Assembly: GCA_028864975.1 (NCBI GenBank) | Contig: JAGWLG010000001.1 | Coordinates: 1 to 64,000 of the forward strand | From: Thermoplasmata archaeon | GTDB lineage: Archaea; Thermoplasmatota; Thermoplasmata; Lutacidiplasmatales; UBA184 | Direction: 5' to 3' | DNA length: 64,000 bases | Part shown: positions 17,498-26,151 of the stretch, one piece after another | Layout of the letters: each line of letters opens with the position of its first letter | Numbering within the stretch: the stretch's first letter is position 1 | Made by a program: the position numbers and the translations under genes | Notes under the pieces: model-generated | Told to the model about the DNA's origin: nothing | The model's input: the letters and a program-made list of their open reading frames with translations, nothing else | The model's database searches: none

Positions 17498-18298
17498 GTG
17501 ACGCTCAGGCTCGTCCTCGCGGAGCTGGCCCCTGCGCGCGGTGAGCTGCCCAAGAACCTCGCCCTGCTCGACAGGGCGGTCAAGGCCTCCCCGCCGGCCG
17601 ACCTGATCGTCCTGCCCGAGCTCTTCCTCTCCGGCTACCGGGTCGGAGAGAGGATCCACCGGTTGGCCCTTTCCCCGGAGAGCCCCGCGTTCCGACGCGT
17701 CCAAGAGGCTTCTCGCGCCTCCGGCGCCTGGATCGTGGTGGGGACCCCTTGGGCCCATCCCGATCGAAAGGGCGAGACGCAGAACGTTGCACTCTTGGTC
17801 GGTCCATCGGGCGAGTGGAAGGTCCAGCCGAAGCGCTACCTCCCGACGTTCGGCCCATTCGAGGAGGCGGTGAACCTCTCTCCGGGGGACAAGAGCGAGG
17901 TCTTCGCGACTCCCCTCGGCAAGGTCGGGATGGAGATCTGCTACGAGGTCTTCTTCCCCGAGGTGAGCCGTCAATTGGCGATGTCGGGGGCTGAGCTGGT
18001 CGTGGTCATCTCCGCCTCGCCCGTCTCTTCGAGGCGTCTCTTCGAGAAACTCCTCCCGGCCCGCGCGGTCGAGAACGGCTGCCCCGTGGCCTACTGCAAT
18101 CGCACGGGGGTCGAGGACGGTATGGTCTTCGCGGGAGGCTCGGGCCTCTGGGACACGCGGGGGGACCCCGACCCCCCGAAGGCGATCGAACTGGGGGAGG
18201 AGGACCGCCTCCTCTGCTACGAGGTCCCGCTCGAGTCGGTCCCGCTCTGGAGGCCGATGCGACCGGTCCTCCGGGACGTTGCCGCGAGACCCCCATGA
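17498..18298 (+). CDS. Carbon-nitrogen hydrolase (nitrilase superfamily amidase)
   Basis: 266 residues starting at GTG. The nitrilase triad is visible: Glu41 in VLPELFLSGY, Lys112 in QPKRYLPTFGPFEE (with the usual accessory Glu122) and nucleophile Cys148 in GMEICYEVFFPE. Such enzymes hydrolyse non-peptide C-N bonds, for example in omega-amides or carbamoyl groups; the substrate cannot be assigned. Its last four bases overlap the start of the large surface-protein gene (ATGA), so the two may be co-translated, although no functional link is obvious. Confidence 0.85.
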   Translation: MTLRLVLAELAPARGELPKNLALLDRAVKASPPADLIVLPELFLSGYRVGERIHRLALSPESPAFRRVQEASRASGAWIVVGTPWAHPDRKGETQNVALLVGPSGEWKVQPKRYLPTFGPFEEAVNLSPGDKSEVFATPLGKVGMEICYEVFFPEVSRQLAMSGAELVVVISASPVSSRRLFEKLLPARAVENGCPVAYCNRTGVEDGMVFAGGSGLWDTRGDPDPPKAIELGEEDRLLCYEVPLESVPLWRPMRPVLRDVAARPP

Positions 18299-21200
18299 TC
18301 CGCGGGCCAGGGCGCGTGGATGGGCAGCGCTCTGGCTCGATGGCTTGCCGGAGCGATCCCGACCTGTTCCCGGTATCGTGTCGACCCCAGCACGCGCTCC
18401 CTGGACCTCCCCGTATTCCCACCCAGGGGGCGGTCGTACTTCTCCTACTCTTCACCCTGAGCCTTTCTGCGGGCGCGGGGGTGGCTGCTCCCACCCACCA
18501 TCCCGGGTCAGGTCTCGCGGAGACCTCCGGAGCGCGCGAGGAGAGAAGCTCTGCAACGCTCCCCACCCTGACCGCCCGGATCACGACCGAAGACCGTGGT
18601 GCGGGCTCGAATCAGGGCATCAGCGCCTCGGTCTATCTTCCGAACCAGACCATCGCTCCCGGGGAGAACTGGACCCTCCTTTTGGCGGAGCCGGTCAACG
18701 CGACAGCTGCGTTCGGGGTCGGGCTCATCGGCTGGCAGAACGGCAGTCGACCGATGTGGGATGGATTCTACGAGCTGTGGAACTTCAGTGGGTTCGCTCC
18801 CACGCAAGTATTCCGGAACCTTTCCTCCCCGTTCCTGGGGGGCTCGACCCTCTCCCTGGACTTCTCTTGGTCGCATGGGCTCTGGTGGCAGGCCCACATC
18901 GGGGGTCGGAACCTGTCCGCTCCTGGGGGGAACGGGAGCGTGGACCTTGGCGCGCTCACCGCGGCGGGCCTCTCCTTCGGAACGGCGCCGTTCCACTCGC
19001 CAACGTTCGAAGTGGAGGGGAACTCGACGACATTCCCCGGGGTGCTCTCCCTCCCCGCGACCCTCGCGATCGAACAGGGCGGATCCGCGCACGTACCATC
19101 GAACGCGATCTGGTGGGCTTCTCAGAGCGGATGGACCGCCGAAGGGGAAGACCAGAACACGGCCCTCCCGATGGGGGCGGTCCTGATGGGGACCGGGGCC
19201 TCGAGCGCTCCCTCGAACGGGAGCTGGTTATGGGGGATCGGAGGACCGGCCTTTCGTACGCTCGGGAACCTGTCCGCGCCTTCGAGCCCTTCCGCGTCGG
19301 GGTTCGCGACGACGCTGAACCTGACCCTCGCGGGCACGTCCGGTTCGAACGTGTCCTCCTACGCGGTCACCCTCCTCATGCCCCTCTCACCATCGGTCAC
19401 GATCGGGGTGGGAGCTTGGGTCCACGCTCCGGGGCCGACCTCGGTCCTTCCGTTCTATGTGGAGAACCGTTCGGGCGTGCTGCGGTACTTCGCTGGCGAC
19501 TTCGACCTGCTGAACGCGGCCGGCCTCCTTCGATTGGAAGCATCTTCCTCGGGGGGTGGGGTCTGGTCCTTCACGGCGGGCGCCACGGCGATCCTCGGGA
19601 CGTCGGCAGGCGGGGCGTTGTCCGAAGGCAACTCCGTTACTTCGGCAGGGGGGGTCCCCGAGCTCTTGGTGCAAGAGGGAGTCCCGGGCCCCGCGACACC
19701 GACCCCCCTCTCCCTCGCGACAGTTGTAGAGCTGAACGCTTCTGGAGCGTGGTCCATTCCCTCGAAAGGGGTGGTCGGAGCCGCCCCGATCGGTTGCGCC
19801 GGCTGCTCCTCCGTCCCTGTCGAAGGCAACTCGCAGGACCTTTTCCTCCCACCGGGCTCGGCCCAGGTCCTGGCCAGCCTCTCCCCTCTCCCCACCGGTA
19901 CGCTCTTGTGGAACGGAAGCCCGGGGCCTAGGGCGAACGTCACGCTGGGCGGGATCCCGAGCCAGGTGGGCTCCCTCAGCCGTGTGAGCGCTATCGTGGA
20001 GGTCAACGGCTCGGGGATGCCCCTCTCTTCTCCGCAAGTGGAGCTCGTGCTCCCCCCCGAGGTCACCGCCGCGCCTCCATGGTATCTCAGCTCCGGGGGA
20101 GCGGTCGTCAACCTGACGTTCCCTCTGACCACGGGGCCTACGCTCTTGACGGTGAGCGCAAGAGGTGTCGCGCCGGGGTACTCTCCCGGGGTCGCGGGTG
20201 AGACCTTCTGGTTGGTCCCGGGGAACCTCACGGTCTCGGGGCACTTGACCGGCCCCCCCCTGGCCCCATCGAAGAATGGCACGCTTGAGGTGTGGGTCAA
20301 CGGTACCGACGGGATCGGCCCGCTCTCGAACGCGACCCTCGCGCTCCAAAGCTCACTGGGGGCGGTCCTCGGACCCCCCGTCTTCGATCCTTCGACCGTT
20401 TCGTATGACCTGGGCTACACGGCCCCCTCGGTAAGCCAGCCCACCACCGACTCCGTGACCATCTTCGCGACGGTGCCGGGGTTCGTCCTCACGGGGGGTC
20501 GGGTCCAGGTCCCTCTTGCCCCCCAGGTTCTCTCCCTCGCCGTTCGCTCGTCCTCTGGCCCCGTCGCGAGCGGGAGCGTCGCAAGCTTCGAGGCCTGGGT
20601 GAACGGAACGTCCGGAGCCCCCATCTCGGGAGCGACGATCTACGCCGTCTTCGGGCTCTACGCCTTTTCGGGGCCCTTGACCACGCGCTCGCCCACCTTC
20701 GGGACCTACACGTTCAACCTCTCAGTCCCGCTCGTTCCCCACAACGGAAGCTACGTGGTCCTCGCGGAGGCGACCTTCGCGGGCTACGGGCCGGACGCGG
20801 TCCAGACGCATGCGACCGTGGTCGTCCAGCCCTTGGAAGCTGCGGCCTCGGTCTCCAAGCTTTCGCAGGGGACCTTCGGGATTTTCTTGATGGTCCGCAA
20901 CGCTTCCGGTCCGGTCGCGGGGGCCGAGGCGAGCGTGTCGGCGGAATCGGGTACGGTCGTCCCTCCCTCCTCCGCCACGAACGGGACGGGCGCATCCCAG
21001 TTCGTCTGGGTGCCGCCAGCAGGCGCCTCCGGGTCCTTCGTGCTCCGGGTAAGCGTGAGTGCTCTGGGATTCTATCCCCGGAACCTGACCCTTTCGATCA
21101 CGGTCGCGGCCTCGTCGGGACCGCTCGGGTTGCCTCCGTCAGACTGGTTCCTCCTGGCTCCGCTCGCGGTCCTCGCGACCTTCTTCGCTCTCTGGGTCGT

Positions 21201-21519
21201 GGGACGCTGGAAGGCGGGGCCGCCGCGTCCGCGGTTGGGGAAGACCCCATCGAAGCCTCCACCCGAGGATCAGGCGCGGCAGAAGGGGAAGGAGAAGCCC
21301 GAAGGTGAGGTGTCGGTCGAGAGCGACAAGACCTTCCTCCCCAAGGAGTCGCTCGGGATCCCAGGAGAAGAGGCCGGCAAGACCCTAGCGACCGCACCCT
21401 CCTCCGGACCGGAAGTGCCGGGGAGCGAGGCGACACCAAGGACCGAGGAGGAAGAGCGCGTGGCCGACCCAGAGACGGCCGACGCTCCCGGTGCGCGCCC
21501 GCCTTCTGAGGGTCCCTAG
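18295..21519 (+). CDS. Large secreted, C-terminally anchored surface protein
   Basis: 1074 residues from the ATG that overlaps the amidase stop; another ATG at 18340 is possible. A hydrophobic signal (VVLLLLFTLSLSAGAGVAA) follows an unusually long N-region of about 45 residues. The body is Ser/Thr/Gly/Val-rich with many N-glycosylation sequons. It has an N-terminal domain with a concanavalin-like composition, then several Ig-like modules (for example those around 'VEVWVNGTDG' and 'FEAWVNGTSG'). A final membrane segment (DWFLLAPLAVLATFFALWVV) leads into a charged tail of about 105 residues rich in Glu, Lys and Pro. It converges on the pilus operon, the stop codons overlapping by four bases. 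No ligand or enzyme motif was recognised. Confidence 0.75.
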   Translation: MIRGPGRVDGQRSGSMACRSDPDLFPVSCRPQHALPGPPRIPTQGAVVLLLLFTLSLSAGAGVAAPTHHPGSGLAETSGAREERSSATLPTLTARITTEDRGAGSNQGISASVYLPNQTIAPGENWTLLLAEPVNATAAFGVGLIGWQNGSRPMWDGFYELWNFSGFAPTQVFRNLSSPFLGGSTLSLDFSWSHGLWWQAHIGGRNLSAPGGNGSVDLGALTAAGLSFGTAPFHSPTFEVEGNSTTFPGVLSLPATLAIEQGGSAHVPSNAIWWASQSGWTAEGEDQNTALPMGAVLMGTGASSAPSNGSWLWGIGGPAFRTLGNLSAPSSPSASGFATTLNLTLAGTSGSNVSSYAVTLLMPLSPSVTIGVGAWVHAPGPTSVLPFYVENRSGVLRYFAGDFDLLNAAGLLRLEASSSGGGVWSFTAGATAILGTSAGGALSEGNSVTSAGGVPELLVQEGVPGPATPTPLSLATVVELNASGAWSIPSKGVVGAAPIGCAGCSSVPVEGNSQDLFLPPGSAQVLASLSPLPTGTLLWNGSPGPRANVTLGGIPSQVGSLSRVSAIVEVNGSGMPLSSPQVELVLPPEVTAAPPWYLSSGGAVVNLTFPLTTGPTLLTVSARGVAPGYSPGVAGETFWLVPGNLTVSGHLTGPPLAPSKNGTLEVWVNGTDGIGPLSNATLALQSSLGAVLGPPVFDPSTVSYDLGYTAPSVSQPTTDSVTIFATVPGFVLTGGRVQVPLAPQVLSLAVRSSSGPVASGSVASFEAWVNGTSGAPISGATIYAVFGLYAFSGPLTTRSPTFGTYTFNLSVPLVPHNGSYVVLAEATFAGYGPDAVQTHATVVVQPLEAAASVSKLSQGTFGIFLMVRNASGPVAGAEASVSAESGTVVPPSSATNGTGASQFVWVPPAGASGSFVLRVSVSALGFYPRNLTLSITVAASSGPLGLPPSDWFLLAPLAVLATFFALWVVGRWKAGPPRPRLGKTPSKPPPEDQARQKGKEKPEGEVSVESDKTFLPKESLGIPGEEAGKTLATAPSSGPEVPGSEATPRTEEEERVADPETADAPGARPPSEGP

Positions 21520-22322
21520 GAGATCGCGGCCCCGCAGTGCTTGCAGAAGCGCGAGTCCCCCTCCAGGGTCGCGCCGCACGCCGGGCAAGCCCGGGGACCC
21601 ACGGGCATGGGCGGAGGCGACGCGGTCATGGCCGAGCGCGCGGTCTGGTAGGTCGACGGGCGCGCCCCCGGCGTGTAGGGAGCGCCGCCCCGGGGAGGTG
21701 CCCCCGCCGGTGTCGGTGGAGGTGAGCGGGCGCCGGCGAAGGGGTCGGGAGCGACATTGTCCGCGGGGGCGGGACCCGGCGCGGGCATCCCGGGTCCGGG
21801 GGCATAGGGTGCACCGGCGGAAGGGTAAGGGGACGAGTAGGGTGGCGCAGCGACAGGGGCCGCCATGGCGCCTCGGGGAGGCGGCATCCCGCCCTTCTCC
21901 AACAGCACGAGCGGGTGGACCCGCTCGAGGGCGCGGTGAAGGAAGAGGCCCGGGAGGATGCCACCCGGAACGAATCCGAGCGTGCGGCGCCAGCCGCGGA
22001 GGTAATTGTCCCCCTCCTCGAATCGCCCCTCTCGCCAGAAGGACACCGCCCCTTTCTGGGACGTGAGGCCTACGAAGAGGTCCGAGGCTCCGGCGGCCCC
22101 GAAATAGGCCATGGCGAGGGCAGGGAAGAGGTAGGGGAAGCCGGGGGTGACCGCGACCACATAGGCCATGTAGGCCGTCAGGGCGAGGAAGGCCGCTCCC
22201 AGCACGATGGCGAGAACCTGGCCCAGCTTGAGCTGGGACCGAGCCTCCTCGGCCTCGACCGGCAACGGCACCGGTTCCTTCTCCATCGACGGGTCGCCTC
22301 CACCTTGGCCTCCTCGGATCAT
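21516..22322 (-). CDS. Membrane protein with C-terminal zinc ribbon, last gene of the pilus operon
   Basis: 268 residues. The start at 22322 is fixed by a strong AAGGAGGAG seven bases upstream. Other in-frame starts overlap the previous gene and lack such a site. A short N-terminus leads into two membrane segments (VLAIVLGAAFLALTAYMAYV and an adjacent one), then a soluble part, a long Pro/Gly/Ala linker and a C-terminal zinc ribbon, CPACGATLEGDSRFCKHCG. It lies 28 bases after the pilin-like gene before it. A role as a cytoplasmic adaptor of the pilus machine is inferred from position. Confidence 0.7.
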   Translation of the reverse strand: MIRGGQGGGDPSMEKEPVPLPVEAEEARSQLKLGQVLAIVLGAAFLALTAYMAYVVAVTPGFPYLFPALAMAYFGAAGASDLFVGLTSQKGAVSFWREGRFEEGDNYLRGWRRTLGFVPGGILPGLFLHRALERVHPLVLLEKGGMPPPRGAMAAPVAAPPYSSPYPSAGAPYAPGPGMPAPGPAPADNVAPDPFAGARSPPPTPAGAPPRGGAPYTPGARPSTYQTARSAMTASPPPMPVGPRACPACGATLEGDSRFCKHCGAAIS

Positions 22323-22350
22323 CGTTCTTCTCCTCCTTGTTGGGTCCTCT

Positions 22351-22929
22351 TCAAGTACACGAATATGACGCGCCATCGAACGCGTAGACGAAGGTGAGGT
22401 AGGTCGGGAAGCCGTCGACGAAGACGAGCGCAACGGTCGCGTTGAAATTGACCCCCGAGGGGAACGAGGTGCACTTGTAGACCTGGTCCATCGCGTTGAG
22501 ATGGTACTGGGTCGTACCGAACCGTTCGATGGTGTGGGTCATGTTCTCAGGGAAGAGGTGGACGGGCTTCGTCAGGTCCAGATAGGTGCCGACGAGGGGG
22601 CCCGACCCGTTCGAGACCGTCACCACGAAGTCGTGGGTGAAGTCGACGGTGTAACGGCTCCCGGCGAGCGTGGTGGGCATCGCGACCCCGTTCTCGACGG
22701 TCGTTCCGCTCCCTCCGACGGTCTCGTTATAGAGGAAGGGCTGGTTGGTCGAGGCGGCGATCCCTTCGACCCGGTCGACCTGGTCCGCCACCGTATGGGC
22801 GGTCGAGGAGAGCGCATTGCGCAGGACGTAGTTGTGGTCGACGTTCTGGAAGAAGGCGAGCGAGATCACCACCAGTCCGAAGACGATCAGGCTCACGACC
22901 AGGACGCTCACCGCCCAATCGAGCATCAT
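22351..22929 (-). CDS. Pilin-like protein with N-terminal membrane helix
   Basis: 192 residues. The start MMLDWAVSVLVVSLIVFGLV overlaps the stop of the preceding pilin gene (ATGATG). A single N-terminal hydrophobic helix is followed by an alpha-helical stalk and a beta-rich domain with N-glycosylation sequons and two cysteines near the C-terminus, the plan of minor pilins and TadE-like proteins. The longer open frame upstream reads through another gene and is not used. Confidence 0.7.
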   Translation of the reverse strand: MMLDWAVSVLVVSLIVFGLVVISLAFFQNVDHNYVLRNALSSTAHTVADQVDRVEGIAASTNQPFLYNETVGGSGTTVENGVAMPTTLAGSRYTVDFTHDFVVTVSNGSGPLVGTYLDLTKPVHLFPENMTHTIERFGTTQYHLNAMDQVYKCTSFPSGVNFNATVALVFVDGFPTYLTFVYAFDGASYSCT

Positions 22930-23516
22930 GGGATCTGCTGCACCTCCACGAAGCCCGTCGTGTTGGTCGGGTCCGGCATCCCGCAGAAGAAGCCGCCAGG
23001 GGAGATCTTCGTGAGAGCGATCTGGCTGTTCCCCGGAGGAAGGACGAAGGGGCGGAAGTTGAGCCCCGGGTTCGGCGTGTTGCAGGTGATGTTCGTTAGC
23101 AGGACGTTCTGGACGCCGTTGTCTACGAGGGTGGAGAAGCTGTAGACGTTGTGCGTCCCCCACTTGATGTAGGCAGCCTGGTAGTTCAGGAACCCTCCCC
23201 TCAGATAGATCGACCCGCCGGCGGTGATCACGCCGTTCCCCGGCAAGGAGATGGAGACGAGCAGGGTCGTGTTGATCCCGTCATCGTAGGCCTGGACCGC
23301 GACGTCGCGCATGTTGGCGACCTGTTCCTGGACGGCGAGGGTCTCCTGGTCGTTCGAATACGTGATGAGCGAAGCGACGATGATCGGGATCACGATCGCC
23401 AGAATGATCACGATGATCAGCAGCTCGAGCGGGACGTCCGTCACCCCTCGGGTGGACCGGCGGAGCGCACGCGCGCGCCTCGGCCGTCGGACCTTCAGGG
23501 GGGACAGGGACCTCAT
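22926..23516 (-). CDS. Archaeal type IV pilin-like protein, class III signal
   Basis: 196 residues. A basic leader (RRPRRARALRRSTRG) precedes VTDVPLELLIIVIILAIVIP, a typical archaeal prepilin processing site with the hydrophobic stretch immediately after. An archaeal prepilin peptidase would cut after the glycine. The rest is a beta-rich exposed domain with sequons and a cysteine pair. Its start overlaps the previous gene (TCATGA), and its stop overlaps the next gene's start. Confidence 0.75.
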   Translation of the reverse strand: MRSLSPLKVRRPRRARALRRSTRGVTDVPLELLIIVIILAIVIPIIVASLITYSNDQETLAVQEQVANMRDVAVQAYDDGINTTLLVSISLPGNGVITAGGSIYLRGGFLNYQAAYIKWGTHNVYSFSTLVDNGVQNVLLTNITCNTPNPGLNFRPFVLPPGNSQIALTKISPGGFFCGMPDPTNTTGFVEVQQIP

Positions 23517-23965
23517 GATAGCACCATCAGGGTGACCGTCGTGGTCTGCTGAGGCGGAGAGGCCAGGGAGACCGAGGGCAGGTAGATCCCGGTCACGGTG
23601 AGCTCTCCGCTCGACGCATGGTAGTGGAGCACGGGGACGATCCAGAAGAACGCGGAACCGTTCGCGGAGGTGAGGGCCCTGCCGGAGATGGAGCTGCCGT
23701 TCAGGACGATGGTCACGCCTCCGAGCACGCCTCCGGACTGCGCCCAGGCCGTGACCTTGAGTTGGGTCGGGGCCGCGTTGATGAAGCCGTTCGTCGTCGT
23801 CCCGGCGGGGGTCGACACCACGATCTGCGAGAGGCTCGTCATCCTGGCGTAGGAGAAGAGCGAGAGGACCAGAACCGTCCCGATCGCGATGACGAAGATC
23901 GAGATGAGCACGGAGAGCGGAAGCCCCTCCAGGACACCGCGTCGGGAGCGGCGAAACCGCGCCAT
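23513..23965 (-). CDS. Archaeal pilin-like protein with RRGVLEGLPLS signal
   Basis: 150 residues from the ATG at 23965. ATGs at 23983 and 24004 are alternatives. The signal RRGVLEGLPLSVLISIFVI is nearly identical in plan to that of the divergent pilin at 32419 (RRGALEGLPLYLIILIVVA). The exposed part is beta-rich (VTIVLNGSSISG, ELTVTGIYLPS). A much longer open frame in the same register covers the next gene upstream and is only an antisense-style shadow. The stop overlaps the following pilin start. Confidence 0.72.
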   Translation of the reverse strand: MARFRRSRRGVLEGLPLSVLISIFVIAIGTVLVLSLFSYARMTSLSQIVVSTPAGTTTNGFINAAPTQLKVTAWAQSGGVLGGVTIVLNGSSISGRALTSANGSAFFWIVPVLHYHASSGELTVTGIYLPSVSLASPPQQTTTVTLMVLS

Positions 23966-24027
23966 CGATCCCCTCGCGCTCATTCCTCTCTCCATCGGAA
24001 CCATGCGTCCCCCGGCCGGGTCCAACT

Positions 24028-26151
24028 CTAGACCCCCGCGCTCGTCACCACGGCCAGTCCGAGGGTCGCCGCGACGAGGAAGATACCCACCGCGACGCCC
24101 AGCCAGGTCCCGATCATCATGCGGAGCGAGGTCCGGTCGCCCCCTCGGTCGACCCCGATGGAGAAGAAGATGATCACCATGACCATCTCGACCAGGTAGA
24201 CCCCGATGACCAGCATGAACACGGGGACCGAAACCACGAGGCTCCCCCCCGCGAGGACGTTGGAGAGCAGTACGTAGAGCGCTCCGGTCATCCCCAGGAC
24301 CAGAGGAGAGAAGAAGAAGGCCGTCCCGTTCATCATCGAGACGGTCGGCTTGAGCGTGGTCCGCAGCGATTGGTCGACGTCGCGCAGCTCTTTCAGATAC
24401 TGGGCCATCGGCACGATGGTGTGCCCCACGGCCTCCGGTCCCTTCGTCACCGCCTCGAGCAGAGCGCGCATGGAGACCGCGACCATTCGAGAGGGGTAGA
24501 TCTTGAGCAGACCCGGACCGTGGGGTCCCCCGAAGATGACCTGCTCGGGGGTCTGCCCGGTGACCCGCATCGCGTGGAGGATGCGTCGGAAGAACAGCGC
24601 AGTCTCCGTCCCGGTCATGGCTTCGGCGGTCCGGTCGAGCGCCCGCTCGAGCGGAAGACCCTCGGCCATCCGGTTCCCCACCTGGAAGAGCGCGTCCGGG
24701 AACTCGGCCTCCAGCCGCTCCATCGCCTTGCGTGCTTGGAAGCGTGGCCAGACATCCAGAAGGAAGAACACCGAGACGGCGACGGCGAAGCCGAAGACGG
24801 GGAAGAGCTCGAAGACCGGTTGGACGAGGCTCCCCATCCATCCCACGAACGCCGGGTAGGCCACCGCCCCGATCGCGAGCCCGATCAGGACCGAGAGCGC
24901 GAGGTTGGTCGAGAAGGTCCCTATCTCCTCGACCTCCGGAGGCTCGGGAGGCTTGAGCGTCCCGGGTCGCTTCGCAAGGATGCTGGAGGCGTAGGCGAAA
25001 GCGCCCACAGGGAAAGCGACGTCGAGCATGATGGCGAACAGCACGTTCGCTGTGATCTGGTCGCTCACCGAGAGCGGTGTCGTCTGGAGCGGGTTCCCCG
25101 AGCTGGTCCCGCTCGAGACCGAGCCGGGGTTGGCGAGCGTGTTCCCGAGGCCGGCGAGGAAGATCATCGGCAGCATCGCCCCGATGATCATCGGGAGGAG
25201 GACGCCCAGTCCAAAGAGCACGGTCGTCGGGCTCTGGAGCCCTGCGGCGAAGCTGTCGATCTTCTTCTTCGTTCCCTGAAGGACCGACTCGAGGGCCTTT
25301 TCGAGGTTCTTCGCGAGCCCCTCGTCGGTCCGCTCGAGCGTCGCCATCCGAATGGAGTACATCGCGTTCTTGAAGTCCTCGTTCCAGTGGCCCCACTCCT
25401 CGGCGAAGGACATGAAGGATTGTTCGATCGACGGGTGATTCCTGGTGTGGACGTCCCACAGTACCTTCCGCAAGCTGCTCGAGAGCGGGTCCTCGACGTT
25501 CTCGGCCGCGAAGCGGACCGCCCGGTCGAGAGACGGGTTCAGCCGCATGGACATGACCATGTAGTGGACCGCCTCGGGCGCCCTTCCCAGGGTCTGGACT
25601 CGGAGGCGGCCGGCGGTCCACTGGGGATAGTTGTAGATGTAGAGGTAGAGGACCAGGGGGAGCAGCGCGAGCGCGGCGATCGTGAGGGTCGCCAGGATCG
25701 GGTCGAGCGCGATCTGACCCGCCGCGGTCACGGCGAGCACGAGCTGGACCACGAGGACCGCGAAGATCGCCAGGAAGGAGACCAGAAAGACCGCCATGGC
25801 GGTCGTGTGGATTTCGTCCGGAGTGACGTCGAGCCCCGCGAAATAGAGCTCGCGGCGGAACCCGACGCGTTTGATAGATTGGTCGAGGACATCCAGCTTG
25901 CGCTGCAAGACGTGGACCCTCTTCTCCGCCTGGCGGAGTCGCATCGAGCGGCGGGCCTCCACGGTCTCGGCCTGCGTGACCGCGACCTCGGCCTGGCGGA
26001 GCTGGAGACGGACCCTCTCGTACTGGGCTTGTAGCCGGGCGGTCCGGCGTGCAGGGGGGAAGAAGCTCTGGAAGGACCCGCCCAGGCTGCGGACGAGGGA
26101 AGTGTACCAACCTGCCGCAGCGGCAGGTCCGCTCGCCAAGGCTTCAGCCAT
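24028..26151 (-). CDS. FlaJ/TadC-type pilus assembly membrane platform
   Basis: 707 residues. A basic, Gln/Arg/Glu-rich N-terminal coiled coil (about 40-95) precedes two copies of a type II secretion F-like module, each with cytoplasmic helical domains and membrane helices. About eight to ten membrane segments are visible, among them FLVSFLAIFAVLVVQLVLAV and FFFSPLVLGMTGALYVLL. The duplicated form matches archaeal TadC/PilC platforms. It starts eight bases inside the ATPase gene, as expected for translational coupling, and would convert ATP-driven motion into pilin extrusion. Confidence 0.85.
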   Translation of the reverse strand: MAEALASGPAAAAGWYTSLVRSLGGSFQSFFPPARRTARLQAQYERVRLQLRQAEVAVTQAETVEARRSMRLRQAEKRVHVLQRKLDVLDQSIKRVGFRRELYFAGLDVTPDEIHTTAMAVFLVSFLAIFAVLVVQLVLAVTAAGQIALDPILATLTIAALALLPLVLYLYIYNYPQWTAGRLRVQTLGRAPEAVHYMVMSMRLNPSLDRAVRFAAENVEDPLSSSLRKVLWDVHTRNHPSIEQSFMSFAEEWGHWNEDFKNAMYSIRMATLERTDEGLAKNLEKALESVLQGTKKKIDSFAAGLQSPTTVLFGLGVLLPMIIGAMLPMIFLAGLGNTLANPGSVSSGTSSGNPLQTTPLSVSDQITANVLFAIMLDVAFPVGAFAYASSILAKRPGTLKPPEPPEVEEIGTFSTNLALSVLIGLAIGAVAYPAFVGWMGSLVQPVFELFPVFGFAVAVSVFFLLDVWPRFQARKAMERLEAEFPDALFQVGNRMAEGLPLERALDRTAEAMTGTETALFFRRILHAMRVTGQTPEQVIFGGPHGPGLLKIYPSRMVAVSMRALLEAVTKGPEAVGHTIVPMAQYLKELRDVDQSLRTTLKPTVSMMNGTAFFFSPLVLGMTGALYVLLSNVLAGGSLVVSVPVFMLVIGVYLVEMVMVIIFFSIGVDRGGDRTSLRMMIGTWLGVAVGIFLVAATLGLAVVTSAGV

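Noticed and set aside
15668..17974. Long minus-strand open frame (768 codons) across the RGG and amidase region
   Set aside because: It is antisense to three better-supported plus-strand genes and has low-complexity Ala/Ser/Gly composition from the Gly-rich tract.
23966..26110. In-frame extension of the pilin gene at 23513 into the TadC-like gene
   Set aside because: The extra 700 or so codons read the TadC gene in the wrong frame. The pilin signal and internal starts fit the short form.
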